Assembly (NCBI RefSeq): GCF_008831285.2
Contig: NC_045148.1
Coordinates: 15,354,802-15,418,801, forward strand
Reading direction: 5' to 3'
Length of the DNA stretch: 64,000 nt
Source of the DNA: Nymphaea colorata
Taxonomy: Eukaryota; Streptophyta; Magnoliopsida; Nymphaeales; Nymphaeaceae
Part shown: one piece after another, positions 37,545 through 48,907 of the stretch
Layout: every line of letters begins with the position of its first letter
How positions within the stretch are numbered: position 1 is the first letter of the stretch
Notes under the pieces: generated by a model
Databases searched by the model: none
The model's input: only the letters and a program-made list of their open reading frames with translations
What the model was told of the DNA's origin: nothing
Program-made: the position numbers and the translations under genes

Positions 37545-38161
37545 TTTCCCCTCAAACTTGTGGGGGATGCAATCCATACACCAAGTTTGTTGCGTAAATT
37601 TTCAAGTTGAAGTCGAGGCAGTGGTTTTGTAAAGATATGAGCAACTTGCTTAGTAGAGGGGATATATTTGGTAATGAGGGAGCCAATAGCAACTTTCTCC
37701 CGTACAAAATGACAATCTATATCAACATGCTTCATCCGTGAATGTAATGCTGATTTGATGGAAACCTGAAGGGCAGAAATATTGTCACAATATAATATTG
37801 GAGGTCGAGAGAGAGAGACTCCAATATCCCGCAGTATGTAGGTGAGCCATATGAGTTCAACGGTGGCGGATGCCATAGATCTATATTCAGCTTCGGTACT
37901 TGAGCGAGCGATAGAATTTTGCTTCTTCGCACTCCAGGAAATAGGATTAACACCAAGAAAAGTGCAAAATCTTGTTGTGGAACGTCTAGTGAGAGGACAT
38001 CTTGCCCAATCCGCATCAGAGTAGGCTAACAGTTCAATGGCTGAATTCTTCATGAGTCTAATCCCATAATCAAGAGTTCCATGAACATATCTCAATATTC
38101 TTTTAATCATAGACAAATGAGATGAAGTGGGATTTTGCATAAATTGGCTTACGTAATTCAC
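37454..38161 (-). pseudogene. Copia RNase H domain remnant, running into the 3' LTR
   Basis: Open frame with the copia RNase H features AYSDADWA (first Asp), EAEYRSMA and LYCDNISAL, then a KHVDIDCHFVREKV tail. The frame crosses the purine tract and continues into the LTR, where it reads NQEEI/NQKDI repeats before a stop at 37454. It is out of frame with the reverse transcriptase part. Confidence 0.9.
37545..37557 (-). other. Polypurine tract of the copia element
   Basis: On the minus strand the sequence GTTTGAGGGGAAA directly precedes the 3' LTR. This is the usual plus-strand primer position. Confidence 0.75.
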
Positions 38162-38162
38162 A

Positions 38163-38910
38163 CTATATGATATATCTGGTCATTGTAAGATATTGTAAGC
38201 CCCCTACGAAGCTTCTATACATAGTAGCATCAATTTCCACTGCGTCTTGAGTTGAGGATGGGCAAAAGTTTGTGACCATGGGTGTGGGCATATCTTTGAC
38301 ATTCAGTAGGTGAGCCTTATCAAGCAACTCATAGGCATATTTCCTTTGATTGAGGATCATATATTGATCTTTGAAGTGAGCATCTATGCCAAGGAAATCA
38401 TGAAAAAAGCCTAAGTCCTTCATGGCAAATTCTGAGCTGACTTGTGAAATAAAATCCTGTATTTGCTTTGTGTTATTTTCGGTAAGGATAATATCATCGA
38501 CATATAGTAGTAAAATAAGAATTCCCAGTGTATTTCGACACACAAAGAGAGACGGATGAGCAACACTTGCAAAAAATCCCAATGAGAGAAGAAATGTACC
38601 AAATCGATCATACCAAGCTCGAGGAGCTTGCATACGTGATCTGGTTTGATAGAATCCCAAAATCCAAGAGGTTGGTCTAGATAAACAGGTTCTTGTAGAA
38701 GTCCATGCAAAAAGACATTTTTGACGTCAAGTTGACGAATATCCCACGCATGATGAAGAGCAATAGATAGAACAATCCTAATAGTAGCAGGTTTTACCAC
38801 TGGGAAAAAGGTCTCAAGAAAATCTATTCCAGGAATTTGAGAAAAACCTTTAGCAACAAATCGAGCCTTAAGGCGCTCTACTGTTCCATCACTTCGTAGT
38901 TTTGTTTTGA
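38163..38910 (-). pseudogene. Copia reverse transcriptase remnant
   Basis: Two overlapping frames (38420-38800 and 38163-38660) carry VKPATIRIVLSIALHHAWDIRQLDVKNVFLHG and the catalytic YVDDIIL box. A frameshift near 38640 separates them. The part upstream of 38800 (to about 38910) continues the domain in another broken frame. Confidence 0.9.
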
Positions 38911-38914
38911 AGAC

Positions 38915-39815
38915 TCATTTGCTGCCTATAACATGCATGTCCTTGGAATAAGGAACCAAATCCCATGTATTATTATCATGAAGGGCTTGTATTTCTTCTT
39001 GCATGGCTCTCTTCCAGTTAGGGTCTTTGAGGGCTTCTTTGATGGAGCGAAGCTCTTGAGGAATAGAACAAGCAATAAAATATTTGGGATTCGGTTTCAC
39101 AATCCCATCCTTTGAACGAGTCACCATGGAATGAGAGTTGGTTGCTCTATTGTTGATGATGATCTCCAGCGTATTTTCAGCTCGATCATTGTTTGACATA
39201 TTTCCTTTGCCTTGTTCACCAGTAGGAGTGCCATCTAGCCCATGTGAGATAGTGTCACTTCTTGTTGCTGCATTCATATGTCCAAGACTATCATTGTTGG
39301 AGTCAATATTATTGACCATGTTTTCACTGTCTTGAGCGCTTGTGATAGTGCCATTCGGTGCATCTAGGATAGTGCCCATGGTGGTTTCCTCTTGAGTAGC
39401 ATTTGGCTGAATAGAGTCGGGAGTGGTGTCATCCGTTGTATTGGTCACCTGCATGCTCACTAAAATTTGTCACCTCTTGAGTCGAGTTCATGGGGAGAAA
39501 TAATTTGCTTGGCTGGTTGTACGGAAAATTTTTCTCATCAAATACAACATGTCGTGAAATGAATATTCTTTGAGTTGGTGGGTATAGACACTGATATCCC
39601 TTGTGTTGTTCCGAATAGCCAAGAAAAATACATGGTAAGCTTTTTGATTCAAACTTGTTCTTAGCGTATTCGCCAAGAAAAGAAAAACACTTGCATCCAA
39701 AGCTGCGAAAACTTGAATAATCAGGTTGTTTGTGAACTAATTTCTCATACGCCATGTCAAGTGTAGCCGAGGGAAGCCTATTTATCAACCATGCTGCAGT
39801 AGAGAACGCTTCCAC
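38915..39815 (-). pseudogene. Copia integrase C-terminal part and linker remnant
   Basis: 39429-39815 encodes the integrase C-terminal region typical of copia (AAWLINRLPS, FGCKCFSFL, KCIFLGYS-like CIFLGYSEQHKGY). 38915-39460 encodes the low-complexity linker and the start of the RT region (KEALKDPNWKRAMQEEIQALHDNNTWDLV). The two frames overlap, so there is a frameshift near 39445. Confidence 0.85.
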
Positions 39816-40982
39816 TCAAAAATGCATAGGAAGAGAGCTATGAAATAAGAGAGTGAGGCCAAGTTCAGTAATAGACCGATGACACCGCTCTGCCATCCCA
39901 TTTTGTTCAGGTGTTTTTGAGCAAGCCTTATAATAAGTAATACCACTAACCTTTAAATAGGATGCTAAATTTTCACCATTAAATTCCCCACCTTCATCAG
40001 TTTGAAAGATTTTAATCTTCCCATCAAACTGATTTCTAATCATAGCATGGAGTTCACAAAAAATCTTAAACAAGTCTGATTTGTTTTTCAAGGGATAGAA
40101 CCATATAAATCTTGTGCATTCATCAACAAAAACAGCATAATAACAAAACTTTTGATGAGAAGAAATCGATGCTGGCCCCCACAAAGCACAATGAATTCTT
40201 TCAAAAGGCACTTGAGAATGTTCTTCAACATCAAGAAAATGAAGTCTACTCATTTTTCCTAATTGACAACTCTCACAAACATGCATAATAGCATTTTTAG
40301 AGGAAACACTAATCTTATTTTGTTTCTCTAAGAAACTTATTACTTGAGAATGCGTATGCCCAAGTCTCTCATGCCACGTACTTCTGTCTGCAGACTTGAA
40401 TCGGCTTGAAAAAAGAGCTAGATGTCCTTCACGCTGGAGTCCATAGAGATCGCCAACTCTAGTTCCCGTTGCCACCATTTTGTTGCTCACTTGGTCCTTT
40501 ATGACAAAGCCGTTAGCATCAAACATAACAGAGTATGGCATATCAAACGTTAATTGACTCACTGAAAGAAGATTCTTTTTTATTTCCGGAATAACCAAGA
40601 CATTCTTTAAAGTGAGCATATGATTACGAGCAGAGACTTTGGCCATTTCAGTATGAGTAATAGAATGTTTTTCACCGTTGCCAACCATCACTTTTTCATT
40701 TCCATAATATTTTTGTATGGAATAGAGATTACCTGGATTATCCGTGATATGGTTGGTGGCGTCAGTGTCTGCAAACCAGGTTTGATCTTGTCCATCAGAA
40801 ATTTTGAGGGCAGCAAGAGCCGTTGGAACATCTTCAGCTTGGAAAGCTTGATTAAACCTGTGCCAGCAATTCAATGCCACATGATTTGGTTTACTGCAAA
40901 TTTGACACGTCATTCCCTTATAGGGATTTGGAGACCATGTCTCCTTTTTTGGATCTTCTTTGTTTTGAGAATTTTTGCTCAT
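39816..40982 (-). pseudogene. Copia zinc knuckle, protease and integrase core remnant (388 codons)
   Basis: The longest frame of the element. It has the CX2CX4HX4C zinc knuckle (CQICSKPNHVALNC) and a protease site read as WFADTDATNHI, where the usual DTG or DSG is DTD. The integrase HHCC zinc region (HERLGH, CESCQLGK) follows. Core acidic positions are visible in FVDECTRF, QTDEGGEF and TPEQNGMAE. A stop at 39816 cuts it from the integrase C-terminus. Confidence 0.93.
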
Positions 40983-41141
40983 ATTATTGCTAGCTTGAGG
41001 GAAGTCTCTCCCTGTTGAATTGAAATGATGCCTATTGTTTTTATTGTACGTGCGTGGCTGCTGGTTTTAGTGTACGACAAAGGCTGAATGATGATTTATT
41101 CCTGCCTCTTTAGCATGAAGTGCGCGCATGGTTTCATGTGC

Positions 41142-41779
41142 CTATAATAGTGCAACAACTTCAGTGTATTGCATGGTGGGAGGTCGTGTGAGCATGGAGG
41201 TGACAAACGCTTCATAACCACTCCCTAAGCCATTTAATAACCAGAACACCTTGTATTGATCAGAAATAGGCTTACCTATGGCAGCCAACTCATCACAAAT
41301 AGCCTTGAACTCTCTTAGATATTGCAAAACAGATAGATCTTTTTTTCGATGAAGCTGTAATCGTTGGGTCAACAAGAATTCACGCTCTTTGATTCATGAG
41401 CAAAAGCAGTAATAAGGGCATCACAGACTTCTTTTGAAGTCTCCAAACCAACGACTAAACCAAGAACCTCTTCAGAGAGAGTTCCGGTGATCCATCCCCT
41501 CAATAAACAGTCTGATTTCTTCCATTCAAGAAAATCAACATTCGCAATAAACTCATTATTGCTACTTATAAATTCAGCAGGCTTGGGATGATTCCCATTA
41601 ATAAAGCCACACATGTTCTGACTTTCAATAAGGCCAAGGAGCTGAGTCTTCCACAATAGGAAGTTCGATTGAGTCAGCTTCAATGAAGCGAAATTTGCGA
41701 CATTTAGATTATAGGGATAAGGGTACTTAGCTTCTCTGGAGGCTTCTATATTCTGCTCTTCGAGTAAAACACACGCCAA
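41142..41779 (-). pseudogene. Copia gag remnant
   Basis: The translation (LTQSNFLLWKTQLLGLIE..., LQYLREFKAICDELAAIG, FWLLNGLGSGYEAFVTSML) is the copia gag (UBN2-type) domain. A frameshift lies near 41372 and a stop at 41142. The nearest upstream ATG (41801) is one base out of frame. Gag is therefore broken at several points. Confidence 0.9.
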
Positions 41780-42562
41780 TAGTTAGTGCAGAGAAAGACA
41801 TTCTGAAATCTGTTGCAGGAAGCTCTCAAGTGACAGTCGACCTTTTAAAATCCGTAACTCCTCAACCGCTGCTTCAAAAATTGTGAAACTTGGTAGGAAT
41901 GATCTTCACAAGTAGACGATTTTAAAAAGCCCTTGCTCGACACTTGTTGTCGCCGGAGCTGACAATGCCGGTCGCTGGAATCTGGCACAAATTCAGAGTT
42001 CACAGAATCGCAGGAACAGGCCCAGAAATGAGAGCCAGGTGGAAAAATTATGATTCCGGCCTACTCCAATCATGAAAAAATATGACTTGTGGAGATAACG
42101 CTGGTCGATTGATCAGAGGCTAAAATCAGCAATACTCTGTTCATAGAATCGCAAGAACAGAAATGAGAGGCGGTCGGAAAATTTATGATTCCGGCCTGCT
42201 CCTGTCACCGAACAGGTCGAGTATGGAGGCGTTGGAACCGCAACAGAGAGGCGGTCCTTCTTGTAAAATTTCAGGCTGAAAGATCTCCTGAGGAGATAAC
42301 GCCGGATGATGGAATGAAAAGGCGATAAGCACTTGTCCTTTTCTTCCTGTGTTCAATAGGCGATAGACAAAAAATTTGAGCACTCTTCCTTGGTGCTTCA
42401 AAAATTTTGTAAAGGCTCTAGAAAGATCTGTAGGTACTCAGGAGTTGTTTGAAGTCCTGCTCGATAGCTCCAAGAAGCAATATTGAATGGCGCAGTAGAA
42501 GTCGTCGTCGTGAGATGGAAACCTCTTTGTTCTTCCTCTGATTCACGACTGCTTCAAGACAC

Positions 42563-42574
42563 GCTCTGATACCA
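42563..42574 (-). other. Primer binding site, tRNA-iMet type
   Basis: On the minus strand TGGTATCAGAGC directly follows the 5' LTR. This is the standard copia PBS complementary to the 3' end of initiator tRNA-Met. Confidence 0.92.
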
Positions 42575-42987
42575 TGAAAACAAAAGAGAGACACTAGAGA
42601 GAGCACAATTTAACGTGGTTCGGTACTCTATACCTACGTCCACAGTAGCTCTCAAAAGTATGAGAGATACACTATCTCCATCCTTTAAATAATACAGATT
42701 TTGTACAAGGAGATTTATATGCCATGTTTATCATATCAATCTCCTTGATTTCAGTATTGGGAATTACATTATTTTGAGAGATTTTAGAAAAGAAATTCTG
42801 GTTCATAACTGTTTTGGCTGGAACGTTATCTTTACCAGCTTGCACAATGAGGTTCTTGGCTGCGCCAATCTCTTCCTGATTTTCAGTTTCAATCTCTTCC
42901 TGATTTTCAACTTCAATATCTTTCTGATTGGCAGCGTCAATCTCTTCCTGATTTTCCTCATGTCTGGTTTGAGCCTTATCGTTAACA
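42575..42987 (-). repeat. 5' LTR of the copia element
   Basis: 413 bp with TG...CA ends and the fuller of the two LTRs. It carries four 24-bp tandem units at 42858-42953, in an open minus-strand frame. Confidence 0.93.
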
Positions 42988-44401
42988 CAAAGTTGCATGG
43001 AACTTTTACGTCGCATGAAGTTTCACGTAACTCTAGATTTCGTAGTTTGTAATTATTCTAAGCTCATAATGAGGATTTTATGAACGAGTTTTATGGGACA
43101 AACGGAGAACATATGACATTTTCTAAGGCAGTTCCTTTTGCCACAATTGATCAAACTCCTGCTTGCCTTCATTTGATGCTTCCTCTTTGCCGAACAACCT
43201 CAGTTTATTGGGTATAAAACACAACATTTTCAGTCGGGGACTCACCATCCTCATGCTTGAGAGAGGGAATCCCAAGTTCTTTCAATCACAATTGATAATG
43301 GTAGTGCATCGTATGAAGAAACTGCCATTCTACTTCAGTCATTGGTTGGAAATTTGGATCACCTAATCTGTTCGATCATAATGTAAAAGGATTCAATATG
43401 AAATGATACTCTTCTAATGTAATCGTCACTAAAAATATGGCGTTTTCACTGTTCGTTGCAAACGAGGGAAACCTTGATCTGCCTAGGCTCTTACTCGCTC
43501 GGTCGCTCATATTGTTGCGGCTGAGGGTTGCATCTTATCAGCCAAGTTTTTCTTTAAAACTAAAGAAAATTAAAAGAAATGAGAAACTAACAAAGCAACA
43601 TAAAAAATAAGTAGATAAGCAGCAGATAATTATTAGAAAATGGAAGTGACCCAACAGTGCTTATGATGTTCTCTATGTTTTTCTTCTCTGTGATTGACCA
43701 TGTTTCCACCTGTTGTGTAGATTGAGTGTTTGATATGAAGAAACAAGGAGAGAGCTTGAGATTAAGGAAAATCGAGACAGATCCTTCAAACATTTTAAAC
43801 AGAAAACAGGCGGACATCTCGAGAGGAGCACATTATGGAGGATTCTACTTTTAAATTCGTGATCTTTAGGCCCCAAGGGAAGGTGGTTTTACCACATCTC
43901 ATCTTGAGTGATTGAATGAAATACTCCTCTTTATCTTAAGAAGTTGTTTGGCAATGACAACAGTGATAAAATATTCAATGAATTTGTTTCAGAGTTAGAG
44001 CAGACTCATGAAATGCTATGTTACCATCAAAAAGTTTGTTATTATCCTCATTGCCAACTGACCTTTAAAATTTCTTGATCATTAGAATGAAGAGGGTAAT
44101 AATATTCAAGACGTCATCAAAAGATGGTTCAAATCAATCTCCTGGCAAGAAAGAAAGAAAGAGCAACTCCACTTGGTCTGGGAAAGCTCGAGCTCTACCA
44201 CACAAAATCCCGGTCTGAAACTACATCCCTTCAAAAAGGCAAAGAAAGATCGAACCAACCAGACCAACACTGTGTGGTGCAAGGGATTCTTTACCCGGGC
44301 TGACATTCAAGGGTCTTATGTTTGAATCCTGTCACTCGTCTGGGGTCTTTCCCTCTTGGGTTACACATTCAGATTCCTCTTTTACCATTCGGTCATATAA
44401 T

Positions 44402-44520
44402 CGAATTCAGGTGAACTTCAACTTAAACAATTGACAGAAATTAAGACTACTCTACACATGCATCGAATTCAGGTGAACTTCAACTTAAACACAGAAATTA
44501 AGACTACTCTACACATGCAT
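44402..44520. repeat. Tandem duplication of a ~60-bp unit
   Basis: 44402-44463 and 44464-44520 both start cgaattcaggtgaacttc and end acacatgcat. The second copy lacks a few bases. Confidence 0.9.
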
Positions 44521-44533
44521 GAAGATCATGCAG

Positions 44534-44538
<5 letters not shown>

Positions 44539-44573
<35 letters not shown>
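44539..44573. repeat. (TA)n microsatellite
   Basis: About 17 TA units. Confidence 0.9.
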
Positions 44574-44575
<2 letters not shown>

Positions 44576-45556
44576 ATCAAAGTGCTACCATGTATTATAA
44601 TTTAATTATTTTATAAGCATGTCAGTATTGTTTCATCTAAGTTATTTTGGATATATAACAGCATTATTGCCATGTAAAGTAAAAATGATAGTATTATTAT
44701 TTTAATAAACTTCCGAAAGCCAAGCCCCTCCGTCGACTGAAAAGTATTTTATATCCTACAACTAGATCATCATTAAAAACAATAAGACAAAAAACCCACT
44801 TCAAAAAATAGCATGTGTCACTATCTTATTAAATCTTTCTAAGATTATTATAAGTTTCTTATGTTTTTAATTATTTTTGGCAGCTTTCATTTTTTTTTAA
44901 ATGTTTTAATATTCCTTTCATATCGATTCAGCCAAAATGTGAATCGGTCGATTTGCCGACTTGGCAGTGATTCTTGCAACGGTGGTCGACAAAAAAGGGA
45001 TCTCGCGTTAAGTTGTATCATGTTACGGTTCTTTCAGCTCTCCTTTACGCTACAGAAAAAAGATTTTGACTAGATGAGCAGCCATTTTTACTTCCACTAG
45101 TATTTTTGTTTATGGTTAAAAACGAAAATTTGTCTACAAATTGACAGAAAAGTGACACCAATGGAAAAAAAAATTAATCATGTGTGAAATTATAAACAAA
45201 GTGTGGTTTGAGAATTGAGATAAAAAAAATTCCACCAATGTAATAAGTAAAACATTCTTCTCACGAGAAATATATATGTATGTGTGTGTGGAAATTGAAA
45301 CGAGTGGTGTTGTCAATTCGCTAAATATTTAACTCATTGATCGGAACAGAACAATAAAGTATTACTGTGGCATACACTGTTGGTAATACTTCCATGGCTT
45401 AGAATTTTTAATGGTAGTTTTAAACCAGCTGATTTAGTTCTCTCTCCCTCTCTTATATATAAAGAGGTGAAATTTTTTGGTCATCCATACCTTCATCTAA
45501 TCATGACTGCTTCTAAGAGGTCATATGATTTTGCAATTTAAACCTGGATGAAAAAC

Positions 45557-45559
<3 letters not shown>

Positions 45560-45620
<61 letters not shown>
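45560..45620. repeat. Long (TA)n microsatellite
   Basis: About 30 uninterrupted TA units, followed by ggggga. Confidence 0.92.
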
Positions 45621-45623
<3 letters not shown>

Positions 45624-46853
45624 GGATAGAGAGAAAGATATAAAACGCGTAGATACGAGAAGGATTATGAACAATCTCAACTCTTTCAGTGGATTAAAAA
45701 AAAATGATTAGGCATTTTCAAAATCTAATAATTCACAGTGAATCACCAAATTGTTCAAATGGTAATGGTGGACATGGCTACCTTTTAATTTAATTGAGAG
45801 GAACCATGGCCCATCCCCCCACCGAATTTTTGAAAAGTAGGTAAATATTTTTAAAATTTTAGTTTGACTCTAGTGAAAATTTTGAAAAATATAATAGACA
45901 AGAATATGAATTCAAATTTTTGGTCTTAAAGTACATCACAATCTTTGACATTAAGGATACGCAAAATTTTCATAAATGGTCACAACAAAATTTGAAGTGG
46001 CAAATGAAATTGATGATATGGGCAAGGAGACAAACTAACATATACTTTTGCTTCATCTATGACAATTTTGGGACCCCGTGTTACGAGATGTAGATGACTA
46101 AAATGTCCCTACTAACTAAATGGAAGAGGTCCCTATAAAGGCAAAAAATGGTATTTATTCAAAATATACTCCTAAAATGACCAAAATACCCCTTGATTTG
46201 AATTTGTAGGAGTAGCCTAACATGGAAGCATAAAATGTTACGATGTTTAACAAATTTTCAAATAGTTTAAAGAATTTCACTAGAAAAGTTTTAAAAAATG
46301 TTAACTTAGAAAAGTCATAATTGTAGTCAAAATCTCGGAATTTTATGAGTTCGAAATTACATTTGCAAAATTTTCAAAAAGTTAATAAAGTGGTAAAGTT
46401 TTACTTGTAAGCTTAGAAAAATTTCAATTAGCACAAAAATTTCACACAAACATTTATAAAAGCCAACATCATTGCCAAAATCGCTTAAAAAGTTCAGAAA
46501 CTACTTGCGTGATTTAATATTATTTTAATTTTAATGGTACATTAATTTTTTTTTTAATAAAAAAATGCTGGTCGTTCGTCTTGGAGAGTGACCACCATAT
46601 TCGGCTGCACACCTTACTTGCCTTCCATCATAGACAATGACTTGGGAGAGCTAGGTGCACCCACTTGCCTCTAATTACCCACAACGACAAGGAAGAGCTA
46701 GTTTCTCTCTCTATGGCAGGTGAAAGAGCTGCCATTCTTTCTCTCTCTTATTCTGCACTAACTAATCAATAAATTCAAAATCTTAAGATAAAAGAAAGCC
46801 TCCACTGGTTTCACATTAGACAAGATCTAAACTCAACTTTCATAGAGGACCAC

Positions 46854-47330
46854 TCTCTTAAAATGTAGTGCTTGCGTGAGTTATATTATTTGAAACTTTT
46901 TTCTTTGTATAAAAATATAATGCAATAAAATATAGTGTTTCGGTAAGCTATAATGTTTAATACATCATTTTTTCTTTGTATAAAAATAGAATGCATTCAT
47001 TAATTTACGGTTTTGCTCTATATTGCAAGACGACACTCATCATCAGCTGAGATTCTCCACTTAAAATGGTTTTTGTCAAAAACAATGTTTGTTTTTTGCA
47101 CGTATTAGAGTAATTGCAAAGATCTGCCCTTAAATAGAACAACTTGTTGTTTCAACAATATCACAGGCTTAGTTTGACTAAGCTCTTAAAATATGGCTGT
47201 TTGATACTTTTTCCTTTGTATGGAAATAGAATACGTTAAAATATGGTGCTTTTGAAGCTTTTGTATAGAAATAGAATTTTTTTTTTTTTTACTGCTTTGC
47301 TATGTATTGCAAGCTAACACTTTGATATGT
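46854..47330. repeat. ~400-bp repeat family member (AT-rich)
   Basis: It shares diagnostic words with the array at 56041-57294. Examples are cttaaaatgtagtgcttgcg, ctttgtataaaaatagaatg, attgcaagacgacact and tttcaacaatatcac, in the same order. About one and a third units are present. No coding capacity. Confidence 0.75.
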
Positions 47331-47899
47331 AATATATAATGTTATATATAACATATAAAAAACATATATATAGTCAATAGGCATATAGAGAAAATGTTTA
47401 CAATGATAATATTAATTGCAATGATGTTGGAGTAAATCCTCCACAATCTTGAGCAGTTCCTGTTTCCTCAACCAAAACAAGAAGTGATTTTTTTCACTTT
47501 AAAAAGTTACTCTGTTTTTTTTCTTTTCTCTTTCTTAAAAGGGTGTTTGATAATAAATGGGTGCACATGAGGTGGGTTTACCATTAGGCTGCCTTTAGGT
47601 TTATCGAGCACAAGACCATGGGAACTTTTTACTTTGTCTTACGGTTCTCCCTTCTTCTTCTTCTTCTCCCTTCCTCTGCTTAATCTGCGGCTCTGTTCTG
47701 TTCTCTTCAAGTTTTTCCCTTCAGATTAAAACTGTACGGAGGAAAAATCAAACACCCTTTCGCCCTTCAACTATCTTGTATTTTTGCTGAAAAGGCCAAA
47801 GACCTGAAGATTGGATTTGGATTTTAAATTTAGACTTACCTTGTAGTAAGAACCAACGGGTTGGTTTTCTTTCTGTTTTCCGTCTATAGTCATAGTCAT

Positions 47900-48147
47900 T
47901 AGGGATGTCAATATATCCGATTTGAATTGGATATCCGACCTATCTGATCCAAAAAAATAAGATATTGAAAAAAATTTAATATTCGATTAAGAAATCGGAT
48001 TGTATTCCGATTGTAAAATCACAATCGGATTTCAAAATCAGCTATGACTTTTCTTTATTCGAATTCGAATCCGAATACGTGAATATCCAAAAAAACATAT
48101 ATAATCTAGGATATATCGGATCCGAATCTCATCCGTTGACATCCTTA
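47900..48147. mobile_element. MITE-like element, copy 2 (tagggatgtcaa ends)
   Basis: It starts tagggatgtcaatatatccg and ends gttgacatcctta. It has the same ends and cggat/atccgaat interior as 25858-26287, but is only about 250 bp, so internal words have been lost. Probably an independent insertion of the same family. Confidence 0.65.
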
Positions 48148-48856
48148 ATAATCCTTATGTTTCTCTTTTTATAAGATTTCCCAGCACAGTTTTTTTTTTT
48201 TTCCTTTTCCTTCACATTTTGACAGTTCTAGGATTAAGTTTTTTCGGATCATTAATGGCTAAAGCTTATTTGGCCTCCGTTTTCCGCTTCTTATTTTCTG
48301 TTTTATGTTGATTTTCAGCACGCTTTAGGTATAGATTAAAGGCATTTTAGATCAGTGGATTACTGTACTTTACATATACAATGTATATTCCTTTTATATA
48401 TGATTATATATGTAACATGAAACCAGCCGGCAACCTCTTCATTGCGCTAGCTGGTCAATCTTCTTTCTCCCAACCACTAACATAGTTAGGTAAATTGTGT
48501 CTTTTAGATATATATATAGTTCAAAATAGGTGGCCGAATAAAACAATGTAAATAATAAGGATCGAGTGGTGAGATGTGCCAGCAACGTTTTGCTATCCAT
48601 TTTGACAATAATAGCTATTTGTTAAGATTTAATATCTATCTCGGCGACCTTTATAATTGGGTAATATTAATTTGTCTTGAATGGGGCGATGAATTGTTCC
48701 CATTGTATATGGAGCAAGCAAATCTAATTGCTAGAGAAAATGGAAACACTGGTGAACATGAGATAACTTTGCAGGATTTATTTGCTAACTAAGTTGCCAG
48801 AAATATTAATTTATTAGATTTGTTAACTTGTTTGGTCATGCATGACATGAACATTA

Positions 48857-48858
<2 letters not shown>

Positions 48859-48905
<47 letters not shown>
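48859..48905. repeat. (TA)n microsatellite
   Basis: About 23 TA units. Confidence 0.9.

Positions 48906-48907
<2 letters not shown>

Larger units (their letters stand above)
37174..42987 (-). mobile_element. Full-length, degenerate Ty1/copia LTR retrotransposon
   Basis: A 5.8 kb element in minus orientation with two LTRs, a PBS, a purine tract and a CAAAG target duplication on both sides. The domain order on the minus strand is gag, zinc knuckle, protease, integrase, reverse transcriptase, RNase H, which is copia order. Frameshifts and stops interrupt every region, so it cannot be autonomous. The two LTRs differ by about 20 substitutions over about 365 aligned bases by eye, plus several indels, so the insertion is old. 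Confidence 0.96.
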
